DNA from: an uncultured Parabacteroides sp.
GTDB lineage: Bacteria > Bacteroidota > Bacteroidia > Bacteroidales > Tannerellaceae
Direction: 5' to 3'
DNA: 5,443 nt
NCBI GenBank assembly: GCA_947074335.1
Contig: CAMTPG010000193.1
Location: forward strand, 1 to 5,443
The notes beneath the pieces were generated by a model. It did not search any database, was not told the DNA's origin, and saw only the letters and a list, made by a program, of their open reading frames with translations. This document shows positions 5,156-5,443 of this stretch, one piece after another; positions within the stretch are counted from its first letter, which is position 1; the number at the start of each line of letters is the position of its first letter. Both the position numbers and the translations under genes were made by a program.

Positions 5156-5443
5156 TAACTTCCGCGAAATATGGAGTACAATTCAGAAAAATAAACTCCG
5201 TACGTTTCTGACCGGATTTTCGGTAGCCTGGGGTATTTTTATGCTTATCGTGCTGCTCGGTGCCGGCAACGGAATGCGTAACGGGATTATGAAAAATTTC
5301 GACAACTGGGCGGATAATCGCGTGGAAATGTGGGGGAGACGTACCACTAAACCCTATCGCGGACTACAAAACAACCGACCGATTACACTAAAATATGCCG
5401 ATTTTGAAGCGTTAAAACGGGATAATCCGGAAGTGGATCTGAT
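5142..5443 (+). CDS. MacB/FtsX-type ABC permease, N-terminal part (runs off the window)
   Basis: The first 100 codons of a permease, open to the window edge. It starts at ATG 5142, inside the end of the ATPase gene (14-base overlap, +1 frame). Residues 1-21 (ending in NKLRTF) are a short cytoplasmic amphipathic segment typical of the family. One transmembrane helix follows at about 22-42 (LTGFSVAWGIFMLIVLLGAG). Then comes the beginning of the large periplasmic MacB_PCD domain, with NGMRNGIMKNFDNWADNRVEMW and a basic stretch RRTTKPYRG. In this family three further transmembrane helices are expected near the C-terminus, outside the window. The close coupling shows it is the membrane partner of the ATPase. 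Bacteroidota often encode several such permeases in a row with a membrane-fusion protein and TolC-like factor, but none of that is visible here. Confidence 0.88.
   Translation, partial: MLDFDNFREIWSTIQKNKLRTFLTGFSVAWGIFMLIVLLGAGNGMRNGIMKNFDNWADNRVEMWGRRTTKPYRGLQNNRPITLKYADFEALKRDNPEVDL

Overview
The window looks like ordinary chromosome of a Bacteroidota bacterium, probably of the order Bacteroidales. Three things point there. Two or three upstream regions carry the Bacteroidota -7 promoter box TAnnTTTG. No gene has an obvious Shine-Dalgarno sequence. The protein types fit as well: a ROK glucokinase, a zinc-ribbon Nudix protein, and a MacB-type ABC ATPase/permease pair whose permease begins LDFDNFREIWSTI. 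The genus cannot be fixed from sequence reading alone.

Layout: five genes lie on the minus strand on the left and two on the plus strand on the right, separated by a 611-base divergent intergenic region. In minus-strand transcription order (right to left) they are purT (formate-dependent GAR transformylase, 2670-3851), a metallo-beta-lactamase-fold hydrolase (1862-2584), a glyoxalase/VOC protein (1467-1841), a ROK-family glucokinase (357-1331) and a zinc-ribbon Nudix hydrolase (1-272, C-terminus beyond the window). On the plus strand are an ABC ATPase of the LolD/MacB type (4463-5155) and, overlapping its end by 14 bases, the start of a MacB/FtsX-type permease (5142 to the window end).

How the genes work together: PurT makes formyl-GAR for purine synthesis and the ROK kinase phosphorylates glucose, so both are core metabolism. 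The MBL and VOC genes are 20 bases apart and probably share a transcript, perhaps with purT. Glyoxalase I is a VOC enzyme and glyoxalase II an MBL enzyme, so the pair could act on one reactive aldehyde or thioester substrate, but this is inference. The glucokinase has its own consensus-like promoter and a strong intrinsic terminator. The ABC pair is the start of an export or lipoprotein-handling operon that continues past the window.

Nothing here is clearly a novel system. The least explained part is the AT-rich divergent intergenic region. It holds a 22-base-phased array of imperfect palindromes (about 4094-4179) and further inverted repeats, and looks like a regulatory or structured-RNA region. 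A 13-bp hairpin without a U-tract lies between purT and the MBL gene.
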